Assembly: GCA_963706885.1 (NCBI GenBank)
Contig: CAVPNX010000001.1
Span: forward strand, 1-36,004
Length of the DNA stretch: 36,004 nt
From: Prado023 sp963706885
GTDB taxonomy: Bacteria > Actinomycetota > Actinomycetes > S36-B12 > CAIYMF01
Reading direction: 5' to 3'
Each line of letters begins with the position of its first letter. Position 1 is the first letter of the stretch. The notes beneath the pieces were generated by a model. The model ran no database searches and was not told where the DNA came from. It saw only the letters and a list, made by a program, of their open reading frames with translations. Position numbers and translations under genes: made by a program. Shown here piece after piece: positions 1 through 8,602 of the stretch.

Positions 1-1
1 G

Positions 2-412
2 ATCGTCGAGTTCCCCGAAGGGAAGAGGACTCTGACCGGAGAGGGTCTCGAGGAGCTCACCAAGCTCGTCGAGACCGGGCAGATCAGGGTCCTCGACCTG
101 CTGTTCCTGGAGAAGGGCGAGGACGGCAGCGTGGAGGCATTCGAACTGAATGACCTCGCGGACGCGGACGACCTCCGCTTCCTCGAGACCGAGTTGGCCA
201 TCGTCCTGGCCGAGGAGGATGTCGAGCACCTGGCAGCTGCCATGCTGCCTGGGGCGTTCGCGGCTGTCCTGGTCTACGAGAACGTCTGGGCGGCCCCGTT
301 CGCATCCGCTGTTCGCCGTGCCGGCGGGCATCTGGCGGGCCAGGGCCGCATCCCCATCCAGGCCCTCCTCGCCGACGCAGGCGACGAGGCCGACGAGAGC
401 GAAGGAGTCTGA
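2..412 (+). CDS. DUF6325 family protein, 3' part (5' end outside window)
   Basis: The frame is open from base 2 to the TGA at 410-412, so only the C-terminal ~136 residues are present. The segment ending FASAVRRAGGHLAGQGRIP and the earlier VEFPEGKRTLTGEGLEEL resemble the actinobacterial DUF6325 family: small soluble proteins of about 140 residues, often beside short basic proteins, with no established function. The visible part is acidic and has no membrane segment, so a cytoplasmic location is inferred. It is followed after one base by a small ORF whose Shine-Dalgarno (GAAGGAG, 401-407) lies inside this gene's end, which suggests one transcript. The family assignment is fairly secure; the role is unknown. 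Confidence 0.8.
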   Translation: MVEFPEGKRTLTGEGLEELTKLVETGQIRVLDLLFLEKGEDGSVEAFELNDLADADDLRFLETELAIVLAEEDVEHLAAAMLPGAFAAVLVYENVWAAPFASAVRRAGGHLAGQGRIPIQALLADAGDEADESEGV

Positions 413-413
413 C

Positions 414-587
414 ATGCCACTGGGACCTGGACGCAGAGGGCGCCCCGGCGCGGTGGGCGGGCGCCCCGTGGCGCGCACGGCCGCCGTCGTGGGCGTGGCC
501 GCCACGTCGGGCAACCGGCGCGACCGCCGCGACGACCGCCGTGACGACCGTGGGGACCGTCGCGACGACCGTCACGATCGCCGCTAG
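414..587 (+). CDS. Small basic protein with RRDD-rich tail, coupled to the DUF6325 gene
   Basis: This 57-residue ORF starts at ATG 414, seven bases after GAAGGAG (401-407) and one base after the upstream stop, so translational coupling is likely. The N-terminal half (GRRGRPGAVGGRPVARTAAVVG) resembles the short proteins that often follow DUF6325 genes in actinobacteria. The last ~24 residues are almost only Arg and Asp (pattern R-R-D-D-R-R), encoded by a degenerate ~12-bp GC-rich repeat at about 519-584. There is no recognised domain. The middle ARTAAVVGVAATSG is weakly hydrophobic but too short for a clear membrane segment. The ORF is supported by its position and ribosome binding site; the function is unknown. 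Confidence 0.6.
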   Translation: MPLGPGRRGRPGAVGGRPVARTAAVVGVAATSGNRRDRRDDRRDDRGDRRDDRHDRR

Positions 588-601
588 CAGCAGCTGACCG
601 T

Positions 602-640
602 CCTGAGGGTCGCTCTCCCACCTGGGAGGCGACCCTCAGG
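602..640. terminator. Bidirectional hairpin between convergent genes
   Basis: The 12-bp arms CCTGAGGGTCGC (602-613) and GCGACCCTCAGG (629-640) are perfect complements. They enclose a second 6-bp stem CTCCCA/TGGGAG (615-620/623-628) with one bulged T at 614. The hairpin lies between the small plus-strand ORF (stop at 587) and the stop of the minus-strand activase gene (636-638), which it overlaps. There is no clear T-tract, as is common for actinobacterial terminators. The symmetry fits termination from both sides. Confidence 0.85.
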
Positions 641-3600
641 CGCGTTCGATGTCGAGGTCCTCGCAGTCGTCGAGGTCCCAGCGGCCGAGCCGATCAGAGG
701 CATCGCTCGTCTTGTGTGCAGTGGCGACCATCAACTTGATCCGGTTGAGCTGGTTGACCTCACTGGCACCGGGGTCGTAGTCGATCGACACAAGGTTGGC
801 GTGCGGGTACCGCCGGCGCAGCTCCTTGAACATGCCGCGACCCACCACGTGGTTGGGCAGGCACGCGAACGGCTGTGCGCAGATGATGTTCGGGGTGCCG
901 TGCTCGATCAGCTCCATCATCTCGGCGACGAGCAGCCATCCCTCACCGGCCTGCGTGCCCAGTTCGATGACGTCCTGGGCGCGCGTCGCCAGGGTGTGGA
1001 TGTCCTCCGCGACGGAGAACTTGCCGTTGGTCCGGGCCAGCGCCGCACGCGCCGGGCGCTCGTAGAGCTCGACCATCCAGAGCCCGGCACGCTTGGCGAA
1101 CCGCCCCCGCTTGCCGACACCGAGGTTGTCCCAGCGCCAGTCCCGGGTCTCCATGGACTGCAGGAAGAAGCCCAGCAGCGGCGGCAGCGAGGCCTCGCAC
1201 CCCTCATCCTCGATCACCTTGACGACGTCGTTGTTGGCGTCGGGGTGGAACTTGACCAGGATCTCCCCCACGATCCCGACCCTCGGCTTGCGCGGGATGT
1301 CCAACAACGGCAGTTCGTCGAACTCCCGCACGATGCTGTTGATCAGCCACGTGTAGCCGATGCGCCGACGCAAGGTCGGTGAGTAGCCGCCCTCGGCGAA
1401 GAACTCGCGGCAGAGGGCGTCCCAGCGGCGGTAGAGCTCCGTCGCGCTGCCCTCGTCGCGCTCGTAGGGCCGGACCCGGAGCAGGACGTTCTGCAGCAGG
1501 TCGCCGAGGACAAGGGCCTGGATGGCGCGATGCGCGAGCCCGGGCGTGAGGGAGAAGCCCGGGATCGCCTCGAGTCCCTGGTGGCTCAGGGCGGCGACCG
1601 GGACCTGGGGGAACCCCGCGTCCGCCAAGCCCTTGCGCAGCATCCCGGCGTAGTTGGTGGCCCGGCACATCCCGCCGGTCTGGGTGATCGCCACCGCCGA
1701 GAGGTCCGGGTCGGCACCACCGGTCAGGAACTTGTTGATCAGCTGGCCGATCACCATGATCGCCGGGAAGCAGGCATCGTTGTGGACGTACTTCAGGCCG
1801 CACTCCACATCCTCGGGGCTGGCCGTCTCGAGCACCTGCACGTTGTAGCCGGCCCGCGCCAGGATCGGGCCGATCATCCGGAAGTGGATCGGGGCCATCT
1901 GGGGGACGTAGACGGTGTGCGTCCGGCGGGCATCCCTGGTGAACAGTGGGAGCGCCTCCGCGTGCCGCACCGGCGGGGCCAGCTCGCCGGTCGCGGTGAG
2001 AGCAGTGTCGATCTCCTCGGTCGCCAGCCCGCTGGCGGACGTTGCGGATGCCGACCGCTCCGCCGTGGCCGCCTTCAGCGAGCGCAGGCGGATGCGGGCC
2101 GCACCGAGGTTGCTCACCTCGTCGATCTTCAGCACGGTGTGGATGTCGTCGGCGCGCTCGAGGATCTCCTGGACCTGATCGGTGGTCACCGCGTCGACCC
2201 CGCAGCCGAAGCTCGTGAGCTGCACCAGGCTCAGGTCGGGCTCCTCGCGCACCTGTGCGGCCGCCTCGTACAGCCGGGAGTGGTAGGTCCACTGGTCGCG
2301 GACGCGCAGCGGGCGCTCCAGTCGGCTCGTGGTCATCCCGTGGGTCAGGCTGTCCTCGCTGAGCACGGCCATCCCCAGGCTCGTGATGACCTCCGGGATG
2401 CCGTGGTTGATCTCGGGATCCGCGTGGTACGGCCGCCCCGCCAGCACGATCCCACGCATCCCGTTCTCCCGGATGTACTGCAGGGCGCGGTCCCCCTCGG
2501 CACGGATGTCGGCGTGCACGGCATCGAGCTCGGCGTATCCCGCGGCGACGGCCGAGCGCGCCTCGTCCAGCGTCACGTCCCAGTCGGCGAACACCTCGAC
2601 CAGCCGCTCGGCGAGCTTGCGGGGGTCATCCAGGTTCAGGAACGGGTCCAGGTAGCGCACCCCGGGTTCGCGCAGCCGGTCGATGTTCTTCTCCAGCACC
2701 TGCGGGTAGAAGGCCACGATCGGGCAGGTGTAGTTGTGGTCGGCGTCGGCGAACTCCCGGCGCTCGAGTGGCACGCAGGGGAAGAAGATGGTGGTGACGC
2801 CGTGGTCCAGCAGCCACTCGATGTGCCCGTGGGCGAGCTTGGCCGGGTAGCAGATGTTCTCCGAGGTGATCGACTCCATGCCCGACTCGAAGAGGTCGTG
2901 GTTGCTTCGCCCGGAGAGCATCACCTTGAAGCCCAGCTGGGTCAGGACCGTGAACCACAGCGGGTAGTCCTCGTAGATCCCCAGGGCCCGTGGGATGCCG
3001 ATCTCCCCACGGGTGGCCTTCGCGTCGATCAGGCGGCGGTACCCGAAGATCCGCTGGTACTTGTAGGAATAGAGGTTGGGGACCTCGCTGCGCTTCGGTC
3101 GCCGGTCCAGGCTGGCCCCCCGCTCGCAGCGGTTGCCCGAGACGTGCCTGCTGCCGTCGTCGAAGACGCTGGTCGTCAGGCTGCAGTGGTTCTGGCAGAG
3201 CTGGCACGAGCGCTGCGTCGCCTCGACGCTGAACGCGCTGAGGTCCCGGGACATCATCGCGCTGACGTCCCCGTCCGCATGGTGCATCCGCGCCGTCAGC
3301 GCCGCCCCGTAGGCCCCCATCAGCCCGGCGATCGTGGGCCGCACGACCGTCACGCCGGTGAGCAGCTCGAACGCCCGCAGCACGGCATCGTTGAGGAAGG
3401 TGCCCCCCTGGGCCACCACGTGCTCGCCGAGCTCACCGGCATCGCGCAGCTTGATCACCTTGTAGAGCGCATTGCGCACCACCGAGTACGACAGCCCGGC
3501 GGAGATGTCGCCGATCCCCGCACCCTCCTTCTGCGCCTGCTTGACCGAGGAGTTCATGAAGACCGTGCACCGGCTGCCGAGGTCGACTGGCGCGTCGGAC

Positions 3601-5003
3601 TCCAGCCCTGCTGCCGCGAAGGTGCGCACGTCGGTGCCCATCGTCTCGGCGAACGTCTGCAGGAACGACCCGCAGCCCGAGGAGCAGGCCTCGTTGACCG
3701 CGATGGAGTCCACGGCCCCGTTACGGATCCGCAGGAACTTCATGTCCTGGCCGCCGATGTCGATCACCGAGGTCACCCCGGGCGAGAGCTGCTTGGCGGC
3801 CCGGTAGTGGGCCATCGTCTCGATCTCGCCCTCGTCGGCGTGCAGGGCCGTCTTGACCAGCTCCTCGCCGTACCCGGTGACACACGACCGCCCGATCCAC
3901 GCACCCTCGGGCAGGGCGCCGCGGACCTCACCGGCGATCCTCACCGCCGCGGCCACGGGGTCGCCGCCGTTGGACCCGTACGTGGAGAACACGATCCGCC
4001 CGTCGCGGTCAAGAACGACCGACTTGATGGTCGTGCTTCCGGCGTCCACCCCGAGGAACACCTCGCCCTGCACGGCCGACAGGTCCCCCTCGGGCACGGC
4101 GGCCAGGGCGTGGCGTTCGTCGAACTCCGCGCGCTCGGCCGCGTCGGCGAACAACGGGCGCATGGTCCGCGACACGACACTCAGGGCGTTGGCGCTGTCC
4201 AGCTCCGCGGCCACGTGCGGCAGGGACAGCGCGGGGCCCTCGGCGAGGAACGCCGCCCCCATCGCCACGTACAGCTGGCTGTTGTCCGGGCTGATGAAGT
4301 CCTCGACCTGGTCACCGAGGGCGCGGACGTAGGCCTGGCGCAGCTCGGGGAGGAAGTGCAGCGGGCCACCGAGCAGGATCACCCTGCCCCGGATGGGGTG
4401 GCCGCACGCGAGCCCGGCGATCGTCTGGGTCGCCACCGCCTGGAACACCGAGGCAGCGATGTCCTCGTGCGCCGCACCCTGGTTGATCAGCGGCTGCACG
4501 TCGGACTTGGCGAACACGCCGCAGCGCGACGCGATGGGGTGCAGGTGCTGGTAGCGGCTGGCGAGCTCATCGAGCCCGGCAGCATCGGTGTGCAGAAGCG
4601 TGGCCATCTGGTCGATGAAGGCGCCCGTCCCACCCGCGCAGGTGCCGTTCATCCGCTGCTCGGGGACAGGGTGCAGGTAGGTGATCTTCGCGTCCTCGCC
4701 ACCGAGCTCGATGATGACATCGGCTTCGGGGTTCAACCGCTCGATCGCCGCCGTCGAGGCGACGACCTCCTGGATGAACGTCACGCCCATCATCTGGGCC
4801 ACACCCAGGCCGCCCGAACCGGTCATGGCGACCCGCATCGTGTCGTCCGGGAACTGGTCGCGGATGTCGAGCAGGAGGTTGCGCAGCTCGCCGCGCACGT
4901 CGGCGTTGTGCCGCCGGTAGTCGCTGAACACGATGCGTTCGCGATCCATGACGACGGCCTTGACCGTGGTGGACCCGACGTCCAGGCCAATTGCCATCGA
5001 CAT
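636..5003 (-). CDS. Fused acyl-CoA dehydratase activase-related protein (BadF/HgdC ATPase x2 + DUF2229 + HgdB-like)
   Basis: The product has 1,455 residues. It carries two BadF/BadG/BcrA/HgdC-type ATPase domains, each opening with a DxGSTTxK phosphate loop (about residues 8-17 and 320-329). Each also has cysteines typical of the bridging [4Fe-4S] cluster (about C122 and C161; C440, C444 and C479). Next comes a cysteine cluster C-x2-C-x3-C with a further Cys near 626, a DUF2229-like segment, and a C-terminal HgdB-like region (about 1070-1400). Family members activate 2-hydroxyacyl-CoA dehydratases by ATP-driven one-electron transfer; the role of the giant fused form is unknown. ATG 5003 was chosen because AGGA sits five bases upstream. 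A TTG at 5021 and ATG 4997 are alternatives. No separate dehydratase gene is adjacent. Confidence 0.88.
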   Translation of the reverse strand: MSMAIGLDVGSTTVKAVVMDRERIVFSDYRRHNADVRGELRNLLLDIRDQFPDDTMRVAMTGSGGLGVAQMMGVTFIQEVVASTAAIERLNPEADVIIELGGEDAKITYLHPVPEQRMNGTCAGGTGAFIDQMATLLHTDAAGLDELASRYQHLHPIASRCGVFAKSDVQPLINQGAAHEDIAASVFQAVATQTIAGLACGHPIRGRVILLGGPLHFLPELRQAYVRALGDQVEDFISPDNSQLYVAMGAAFLAEGPALSLPHVAAELDSANALSVVSRTMRPLFADAAERAEFDERHALAAVPEGDLSAVQGEVFLGVDAGSTTIKSVVLDRDGRIVFSTYGSNGGDPVAAAVRIAGEVRGALPEGAWIGRSCVTGYGEELVKTALHADEGEIETMAHYRAAKQLSPGVTSVIDIGGQDMKFLRIRNGAVDSIAVNEACSSGCGSFLQTFAETMGTDVRTFAAAGLESDAPVDLGSRCTVFMNSSVKQAQKEGAGIGDISAGLSYSVVRNALYKVIKLRDAGELGEHVVAQGGTFLNDAVLRAFELLTGVTVVRPTIAGLMGAYGAALTARMHHADGDVSAMMSRDLSAFSVEATQRSCQLCQNHCSLTTSVFDDGSRHVSGNRCERGASLDRRPKRSEVPNLYSYKYQRIFGYRRLIDAKATRGEIGIPRALGIYEDYPLWFTVLTQLGFKVMLSGRSNHDLFESGMESITSENICYPAKLAHGHIEWLLDHGVTTIFFPCVPLERREFADADHNYTCPIVAFYPQVLEKNIDRLREPGVRYLDPFLNLDDPRKLAERLVEVFADWDVTLDEARSAVAAGYAELDAVHADIRAEGDRALQYIRENGMRGIVLAGRPYHADPEINHGIPEVITSLGMAVLSEDSLTHGMTTSRLERPLRVRDQWTYHSRLYEAAAQVREEPDLSLVQLTSFGCGVDAVTTDQVQEILERADDIHTVLKIDEVSNLGAARIRLRSLKAATAERSASATSASGLATEEIDTALTATGELAPPVRHAEALPLFTRDARRTHTVYVPQMAPIHFRMIGPILARAGYNVQVLETASPEDVECGLKYVHNDACFPAIMVIGQLINKFLTGGADPDLSAVAITQTGGMCRATNYAGMLRKGLADAGFPQVPVAALSHQGLEAIPGFSLTPGLAHRAIQALVLGDLLQNVLLRVRPYERDEGSATELYRRWDALCREFFAEGGYSPTLRRRIGYTWLINSIVREFDELPLLDIPRKPRVGIVGEILVKFHPDANNDVVKVIEDEGCEASLPPLLGFFLQSMETRDWRWDNLGVGKRGRFAKRAGLWMVELYERPARAALARTNGKFSVAEDIHTLATRAQDVIELGTQAGEGWLLVAEMMELIEHGTPNIICAQPFACLPNHVVGRGMFKELRRRYPHANLVSIDYDPGASEVNQLNRIKLMVATAHKTSDASDRLGRWDLDDCEDLDIERA

Positions 5004-5201
5004 GTACGTCCTGCCCTCCAACCGCCGCCCTCGGTCGCGGCTGCCTGCGTAGTCTCAATTGGGACACCTCGATTGCGTCCCTGTCGACATGATGCCGGGC
5101 GACGTCCGCCCATGCCCGGGACCAACGTCACATCTGGGCCGTCGTTCGACCCCGAGCCACCCCGTCGCCGGAGTTGACGATCCGGGTCGGGCGCGTCAGG
5201 T

Positions 5202-5226
5202 CGTGGCCGCAGCGGGATCGGCCACG
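5202..5226. promoter_or_regulatory. Inverted repeat in the -35 region of the hydrolase promoter
   Basis: CGTGGCC (5202-5208) and GGCCACG (5220-5226) form a perfect 7-bp inverted repeat spaced by 11 bases. It ends 13 bases before the TAGTTT -10 hexamer of the downstream hydrolase, so a protein bound here would cover the -35 region. It could be an operator or chance symmetry in GC-rich DNA. Confidence 0.3.
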
Positions 5227-5239
5227 CGGGCCGGTGCGG

Positions 5240-5245
5240 TAGTTT
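5240..5245 (+). promoter_or_regulatory. -10 hexamer TAGTTT of a leaderless promoter
   Basis: TAGTTT matches the actinobacterial TANNNT -10 pattern and ends seven bases before the GTG at 5253, with no Shine-Dalgarno between them. Transcription would start at or next to the start codon. The same layout recurs at many genes in this window. Confidence 0.5.
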
Positions 5246-5252
5246 CGATTCC

Positions 5253-5969
5253 GTGCCCGTCGCCGTCCCCATAGTCGCCGGGACCGCCATCCGCGGGGTG
5301 GCGGCCACCGTCATGATGCGCTCCGTGCTCGAGCGGCACCCCAACGCCTTCCTGATCACCCTCGCCCACTTCGGCGTCGCCATGTCCCTCGACCGATCAC
5401 AGGAGCACATCCAGTCCGACATCGAGGCCGGGCTCGAAGCCCAGGGCCGCGACCCCGGCTCGCCGGTGGTCCTCGTCGGGCACTCCCAGGGAGGGCTGGC
5501 CTCACTGCGGTACGCGGTCGACCACCAGGACCAGGTCAAGCACGTGATCAGCGTCGGAGCGCCGTGGCGCGGATCGGTGAGCGCGCAGCGGATCTCGCGG
5601 CTGTTCTCGTGGACGGGCCGCAACCTGACACCCGCGCTGAGCGACATGGCCGAGGGGTCGCCGTTCCTGACGGCGCTGCACGCCGATGTGCCCGCGATCG
5701 CCGACCGGATCACCAACATCTACAGCACCCACGAGCTGTTCATCCAGCCCTACATCAACGCGCACATGGACGTGCCGGGCGTGGAGAACGTCCTCATCGC
5801 CACCGACGAGGAGTACCGCCGGCACCTGAGGGCGTTCCCCGAGCTCGAGGCCGACGACCACATCCCGGGCCGGGTGACGCACCTTGGTGAGATGAGCTCG
5901 CCCGAGGTCCGCTCGCGGATCTGGGCCAAGGTCGACGAGGTGACCGAGCGGGTCCGTCGCGGCGAGTGA
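5253..5969 (+). CDS. Alpha/beta hydrolase (lipase-like, GHSQGG)
   Basis: This 238-residue protein begins at a GTG preceded by a TAGTTT hexamer, so it is probably leaderless. The nucleophile elbow GHSQGG (Ser78) follows VVLV, as in alpha/beta hydrolases of the triacylglycerol lipase/PGAP1-like group. The catalytic His is probably in DDHIPGRVTHLG near the C-terminus; the acid residue is not certain. The N-terminal PVAVPIVAGTAIRGVAATVM is mildly hydrophobic but is not a clear signal peptide. The gene converges on the PlsC-like acyltransferase, with 29 bases between stops and no strong terminator. Esterase or lipase activity is inferred; the substrate is unknown. Confidence 0.75.
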   Translation: MPVAVPIVAGTAIRGVAATVMMRSVLERHPNAFLITLAHFGVAMSLDRSQEHIQSDIEAGLEAQGRDPGSPVVLVGHSQGGLASLRYAVDHQDQVKHVISVGAPWRGSVSAQRISRLFSWTGRNLTPALSDMAEGSPFLTALHADVPAIADRITNIYSTHELFIQPYINAHMDVPGVENVLIATDEEYRRHLRAFPELEADDHIPGRVTHLGEMSSPEVRSRIWAKVDEVTERVRRGE

Positions 5970-5998
5970 CACCGGCTGCCTGTCAACGCCCCTGACGA

Positions 5999-6811
5999 TC
6001 AGCTCGCCGGGGCATCCCCTGAGGGTCCGGCCGGCCGCTGGCGTTCGGCGCGCAGCACGGCCTTGGCCTCCTGGGCGTAGGTGTCGACGTAGGTCTGCCC
6101 GCCGAGGGCCAGCATCGCGTCGCGGACGACCGTGGTCATCTCCTCGGGGTCCATGCTCCGCGGGTCCAGCGGCAGCGCCTCGGACACGCGCACCGTGGCC
6201 CGGATCCGCCGGGGGAACGGGCGGTTCTCGTACTGCATCGTCACCACGTGGACCGGCACGTCCGGATTCGCCTGCAGCAGCGGGATCATGATCCGCTTGT
6301 GGAGCTTGTGCAGCACGCGCGGGTCCGGCGACCGGGTGCCCTCCGGGTACAGCGCGATCCGGCCCACTCCCCCGCTGCTCCCCAGGGCGTGGCGTGACAT
6401 CCGCATCGCCCAGTCGGTGGAGGTGGCATCCCCCCGGCGCAGCGGGATCTGGCCCATGAGGCGGAAGAACAGCGACCCGCGGTGCTCGAACATCTCGATC
6501 TTGGTGAAGGCGGTGCACCGCCACCACGTGGCCATCACGACGCATGGGGGGTCCATGGCATTGACGTGGTTGCCGATCAGGATCGCCGGCCCTGGTGCCA
6601 CCTGGTCAGCGCCCTCGATGCGCACGGCCCACCGCAACCGCAGCACGCGCATCGCGGCGATGGTTGCCCAATAGGTGCGCGCCCGACCGGGCCGGCCGAT
6701 CCGCACGCCCGGATACAGCGTGCGTCCCTCGGCCAGCAGGGTGTCGTAGTCCTGCGACCCGGACGGCTCGGGGGGCAGCGGGAGGTCCGGAGATGGTTCG
6801 GGGCGTGCCAT
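5999..6811 (-). CDS. 1-acyl-sn-glycerol-3-phosphate acyltransferase family protein (PlsC-like)
   Basis: The 270-residue protein has the acyltransferase signature NHVNAMDPP (HX4D: His82, Asp87) and YPEGTRS (about 155-161). These are the catalytic and phosphate-binding motifs of the PlsC/LPLAT family, which acylates lysophosphatidate or related lipids at the membrane. The Pro-rich N-terminus before residue 25 is probably disordered. ATG 6811 was chosen over an upstream in-frame start (6898) because CAGAAT, a -10-like hexamer, ends six bases before it and the extension is Arg-rich. The gene is divergent from the NERD-helicase gene, with 89 bases between. Close relatives include phospholipid and glycolipid acyltransferases, so the acceptor is open. 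Confidence 0.82.
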   Translation of the reverse strand: MARPEPSPDLPLPPEPSGSQDYDTLLAEGRTLYPGVRIGRPGRARTYWATIAAMRVLRLRWAVRIEGADQVAPGPAILIGNHVNAMDPPCVVMATWWRCTAFTKIEMFEHRGSLFFRLMGQIPLRRGDATSTDWAMRMSRHALGSSGGVGRIALYPEGTRSPDPRVLHKLHKRIMIPLLQANPDVPVHVVTMQYENRPFPRRIRATVRVSEALPLDPRSMDPEEMTTVVRDAMLALGGQTYVDTYAQEAKAVLRAERQRPAGPSGDAPAS

Positions 6812-6900
6812 GGGGAGATTCTGCCCTGAGACACCGATAGCCTGCCGAACCACGGGGCGCGTGTGGCGCCGATGCCGCGACCGCCGGAGGGAGGTCACCG

Positions 6901-8553
6901 ATGCCCGCCCGCTGCCTGCCGGAGCGCCCGCGGTTCAAGTCCCGCGCCGAGAAGGTGGCGTTCCACAACCTGGCCACCCGGCTGCGTGACGTCGACGTGC
7001 TCCTGGCCAATGTGCGCTTCACGGGCCTCGACGGCGACTGGGAGGTCGACCTCGTGGTCGGCATGCCCGATGCCGGGTTCGCCGCCATCGAGGTCAAGGG
7101 GGGCCACGTCTGGCGCGAGGCCGGATCGTGGTGGCAGCAGACCCCGCAGGGCAGGCGGGAGCTCGACCTCGAGGACCAGGCGACGTCCGGCAAGTACCTC
7201 CTGCGCCGCTACCTCAAGCGGCATCCGGGGTGGACGCACGGCGACGTGCGGATGATCCACATGGTCGTCCTGCCGGACACCGAGCTCGGCCCCGAGGATC
7301 CCTCCCCGGGGCTGCCCCGGAAGTGGATCATCGATCGCACCGAGCTCTCCGATGCCGCCGGCCGGGTCTTCGACCTGCTCACCGGCCCGCTGCGCAACGA
7401 GCCGGCGGGACTCCCGGGGATCGACGTCGTGAACGATGCCGCCGAGCTCCTGGGTGGCCGTGGCGACCAGCAGGCCGAGCTGGCCGGGATGCTCGCGGTG
7501 CGCGGGGACCACGTCGACCGGCTCACTGAGGCGCAGTACGTCGTCCTGGACGTGGCCCGGCGGATCCCGCGGGTCGAGGTGATCGGCGGGCCGGGCACCG
7601 GCAAGACCTGGCTGGCCATCGAGCAGGCCCGGCGTTGGGCCGCCGAGGGACAGCGGGTCGCGCTGGTCTGCTACTCGCGCGGTCTGTCCACGTGGATCGC
7701 CCGGCGCGTGTCCCACTGGCCCAAGGCGGTGCGCCGCAACGTCCGGGTGCGCACCTACCACGCACTCGGCGTGGAGTGGGGGGTGCAGGTCGGGGACGGG
7801 TGGGACCAGACCTACTGGAACGTGACCATGCCGGCGCAGATGACCGAGCTGGCCCGCGCCCTGCCCGACGAGAAGCGGTTCGACGCCCTCATCGTCGACG
7901 AGGCCCAGGACTGCCCGGACACGTGGTGGCCCTCCCTGCTGGCCGCCCTGCGTGACCCGGACCACGCCCGGATCGCGGTGTTCGCCGACGAGCAGCAGCG
8001 CATCTTCGACCGGGACGCCCGACCCGACCTCGGCCTGGTCCCGCTCACCCTGGACGCCAACCTGCGCAACAGCCGGCAGATCGGGGCCGTGTTCGCGCCC
8101 CTGGCCGGTGACACCCCCGAGCTCCTCGGCGGCGAGGGTCCCCCCGTGCGGTTCGTGCAGTGCAGCGCGGCCGAGGCGATGGACGTGGCCAGCGATGCCG
8201 CGGTGGAGCTGCTCGACCAGGGGTGGGAGGCCAAGGACGTGGCCCTGCTGACCACCCATCACCGCCACCCCGAGCAGGCCAACCGGGTCGAGCTCGACGG
8301 CCGCGACGGCTACTGGGACTCCTTCTGGGATGACACGGACATGTTCTTCTCGACGGTGGCGGGCTTCAAGGGACTGGAGCGCCCGGCCATCGTCCTGGCG
8401 GTGGACGGGTTCCGCGACCCGGCGACCGCCGCCGAGATCCTCTACGTCGGGATGTCCCGGGCCCGCGACCAGCTGGTCGTGTGCGGCGACATCGACCAGA
8501 TCCGGGCGACGGCCGGTGACGAGGTCGCCGACCTGCTGCTCGGGCGCGGGTGA
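6901..8553 (+). CDS. NERD nuclease-domain / UvrD-like SF1 helicase protein
   Basis: The protein has 550 residues. The N-terminal ~130 form a NERD domain with a PD-(D/E)xK-like pattern (EVDLVV with Asp50; AIEVKGG with Glu64 and Lys66). A superfamily 1 helicase core follows: Walker A GGPGTGKT (229-236), Walker B LIVDEAQD (about 330-337), a DEQQ-type motif near 363, and motif VI YVGMSRARDQLVV (about 514-526). The fold predicts ATP-driven DNA translocation with a nuclease domain. Such proteins are common in actinobacteria and are suspected in repair or anti-phage defence; the role is not established. ATG 6901 follows a strong GGAGGGAGG about eight bases upstream. The gene directly precedes a zone of decayed genes. 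Confidence 0.85.
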   Translation: MPARCLPERPRFKSRAEKVAFHNLATRLRDVDVLLANVRFTGLDGDWEVDLVVGMPDAGFAAIEVKGGHVWREAGSWWQQTPQGRRELDLEDQATSGKYLLRRYLKRHPGWTHGDVRMIHMVVLPDTELGPEDPSPGLPRKWIIDRTELSDAAGRVFDLLTGPLRNEPAGLPGIDVVNDAAELLGGRGDQQAELAGMLAVRGDHVDRLTEAQYVVLDVARRIPRVEVIGGPGTGKTWLAIEQARRWAAEGQRVALVCYSRGLSTWIARRVSHWPKAVRRNVRVRTYHALGVEWGVQVGDGWDQTYWNVTMPAQMTELARALPDEKRFDALIVDEAQDCPDTWWPSLLAALRDPDHARIAVFADEQQRIFDRDARPDLGLVPLTLDANLRNSRQIGAVFAPLAGDTPELLGGEGPPVRFVQCSAAEAMDVASDAAVELLDQGWEAKDVALLTTHHRHPEQANRVELDGRDGYWDSFWDDTDMFFSTVAGFKGLERPAIVLAVDGFRDPATAAEILYVGMSRARDQLVVCGDIDQIRATAGDEVADLLLGRG

Positions 8554-8602
8554 TCAGGTCCGCGGGCGACGAAGCCCGGGCGGTGTCGAAGCCCCGGGCG
8601 CA

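Noticed and set aside
519..584. CRISPR-like or satellite repeat
   Set aside because: The units are about 12 bp, degenerate, without spacers, and follow codon periods of an Arg/Asp-rich tail.
1530..5177. A very long plus-strand open frame (over 1,200 codons) opposite the activase gene
   Set aside because: It is the antisense shadow of a GC-rich gene. The translation is low in hydrophobic core patterns and rich in Arg/His/Asp, with no motif, while the minus-strand reading is a clear multidomain protein.
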